Shown here: piece after piece, positions 63,879 through 64,000 of the stretch | Layout: every line of letters starts with the position of its first letter | Numbering within the stretch: position 1 is the first letter of the stretch | Assembly (NCBI GenBank): GCA_020284085.1 | Contig: JACEVL010000972.1 | Coordinates: 144,204-208,203, forward strand | Length of the DNA stretch: 64,000 nt | Direction: 5' to 3' | DNA from: Aporrectodea caliginosa | Taxonomy: Eukaryota > Annelida > Clitellata > Crassiclitellata > Lumbricidae | The notes under the pieces: generated by a model | Database searches by the model: none | The model's input: the letters and a program-made list of their open reading frames with translations, nothing else | What the model was told of the DNA's origin: nothing | Made by a program: the position numbers and the translations under genes

Positions 63879-64000
63879 AGTGGTTCTTAACCTTTTCAAA
63901 GGGAGCCGAACCCCAAGAGAAATCCATGATCACTCACCGAACCCCTCAAGTTTCGGAACAATAATTTTAAGTAATGGAAAAAGAGCAATACGTAACTTCA
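63879..64000. mobile_element. hAT-type element, cut by window end
   Basis: Starts CAGTGGTTCTTAACCTTTTC, a start typical of animal hAT MITEs. The right end lies beyond the window. Confidence 0.55.

Overview
This window is animal nuclear DNA, probably from a marine invertebrate. It has AT-rich introns of a few hundred bases, canonical GT/AG splice sites, tRNA-derived SINEs, CR1/L2-like and RTE-like LINE remnants, and many hAT-type, Helitron and other DNA-transposon copies. The compact introns, the immunoglobulin (Ig) receptor genes and a strong excess of the octamer TAGGCCTA would suit an invertebrate deuterostome such as a tunicate or echinoderm. I cannot fix the species from sequence alone.

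The main content is a cluster of four multi-exon genes for single-pass membrane receptors. Each has an extracellular V-like Ig domain, a second Ig domain and a transmembrane helix, and the three plus-strand genes also have a tyrosine-rich cytoplasmic tail. Gene 1 (3815-6215, +) has two Ig domains and three evenly spaced YxxL motifs; its signal-peptide exon was not found. Gene 2 (11154-16382, +) is complete, with 7 exons and 596 codons: signal peptide, three Ig domains, TM helix, and two tail exons carrying seven tyrosine motifs in a duplicated module. Gene 3 (19554-32186, +) is a complete paralogue of gene 2 (6 exons, 449 codons) whose introns are inflated by transposons. Gene 4 (about 47208 down to 38537, -) has a signal peptide, two Ig domains and a TM helix; its tail exon was not found. 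Every internal exon is phase 1 at both ends and a multiple of three, so domains can be shuffled freely. A truncated V exon at 2396 shows recent duplication and loss. By analogy with other animals, Ig ectodomains with YxxL/YxN tails suggest paired activating/inhibitory or allorecognition-type immune receptors; this is inference.

The rest is dominated by mobile DNA. The most striking item is an apparently complete 4,970-bp DNA transposon (52584-57553) with perfect 26-bp terminal inverted repeats, a 4-bp ATAT target duplication, and an intact reading frame of about 950 codons. The N-terminal part of that frame is an in-frame 24-bp minisatellite of 27 units. A palindromic element with a 9-bp target duplication is nested near its right end. 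Two near-identical copies (43-1464 and 20866-22262) of a non-autonomous element carry a 12-bp motif five times in one orientation and then four times in the other. Other well-bounded elements include five small hAT-type elements with exact 8-bp target duplications, a 609-bp element with a 7-bp duplication, a 1.64-kb satellite-bearing element, a 778-bp Helitron, a truncated hAT transposase gene carrying a PCNA-binding-like motif, a broken RTE-type LINE in an intron of gene 3, and a decayed transposase-like pseudogene.

Layout: 0-2.4 kb repeats; 2.4-6.2 kb pseudo-exon and gene 1; 6.2-11.1 kb repeats and a broken coiled-coil ORF; 11.2-16.4 kb gene 2; 16.4-19.5 kb two hAT elements; 19.6-32.2 kb gene 3 with embedded transposons; 32.4-38.5 kb repeats including the Helitron; 38.5-47.9 kb gene 4 with embedded transposons; 48-64 kb LINE, SINE, hAT and the large intact transposon, with no host gene recognised.
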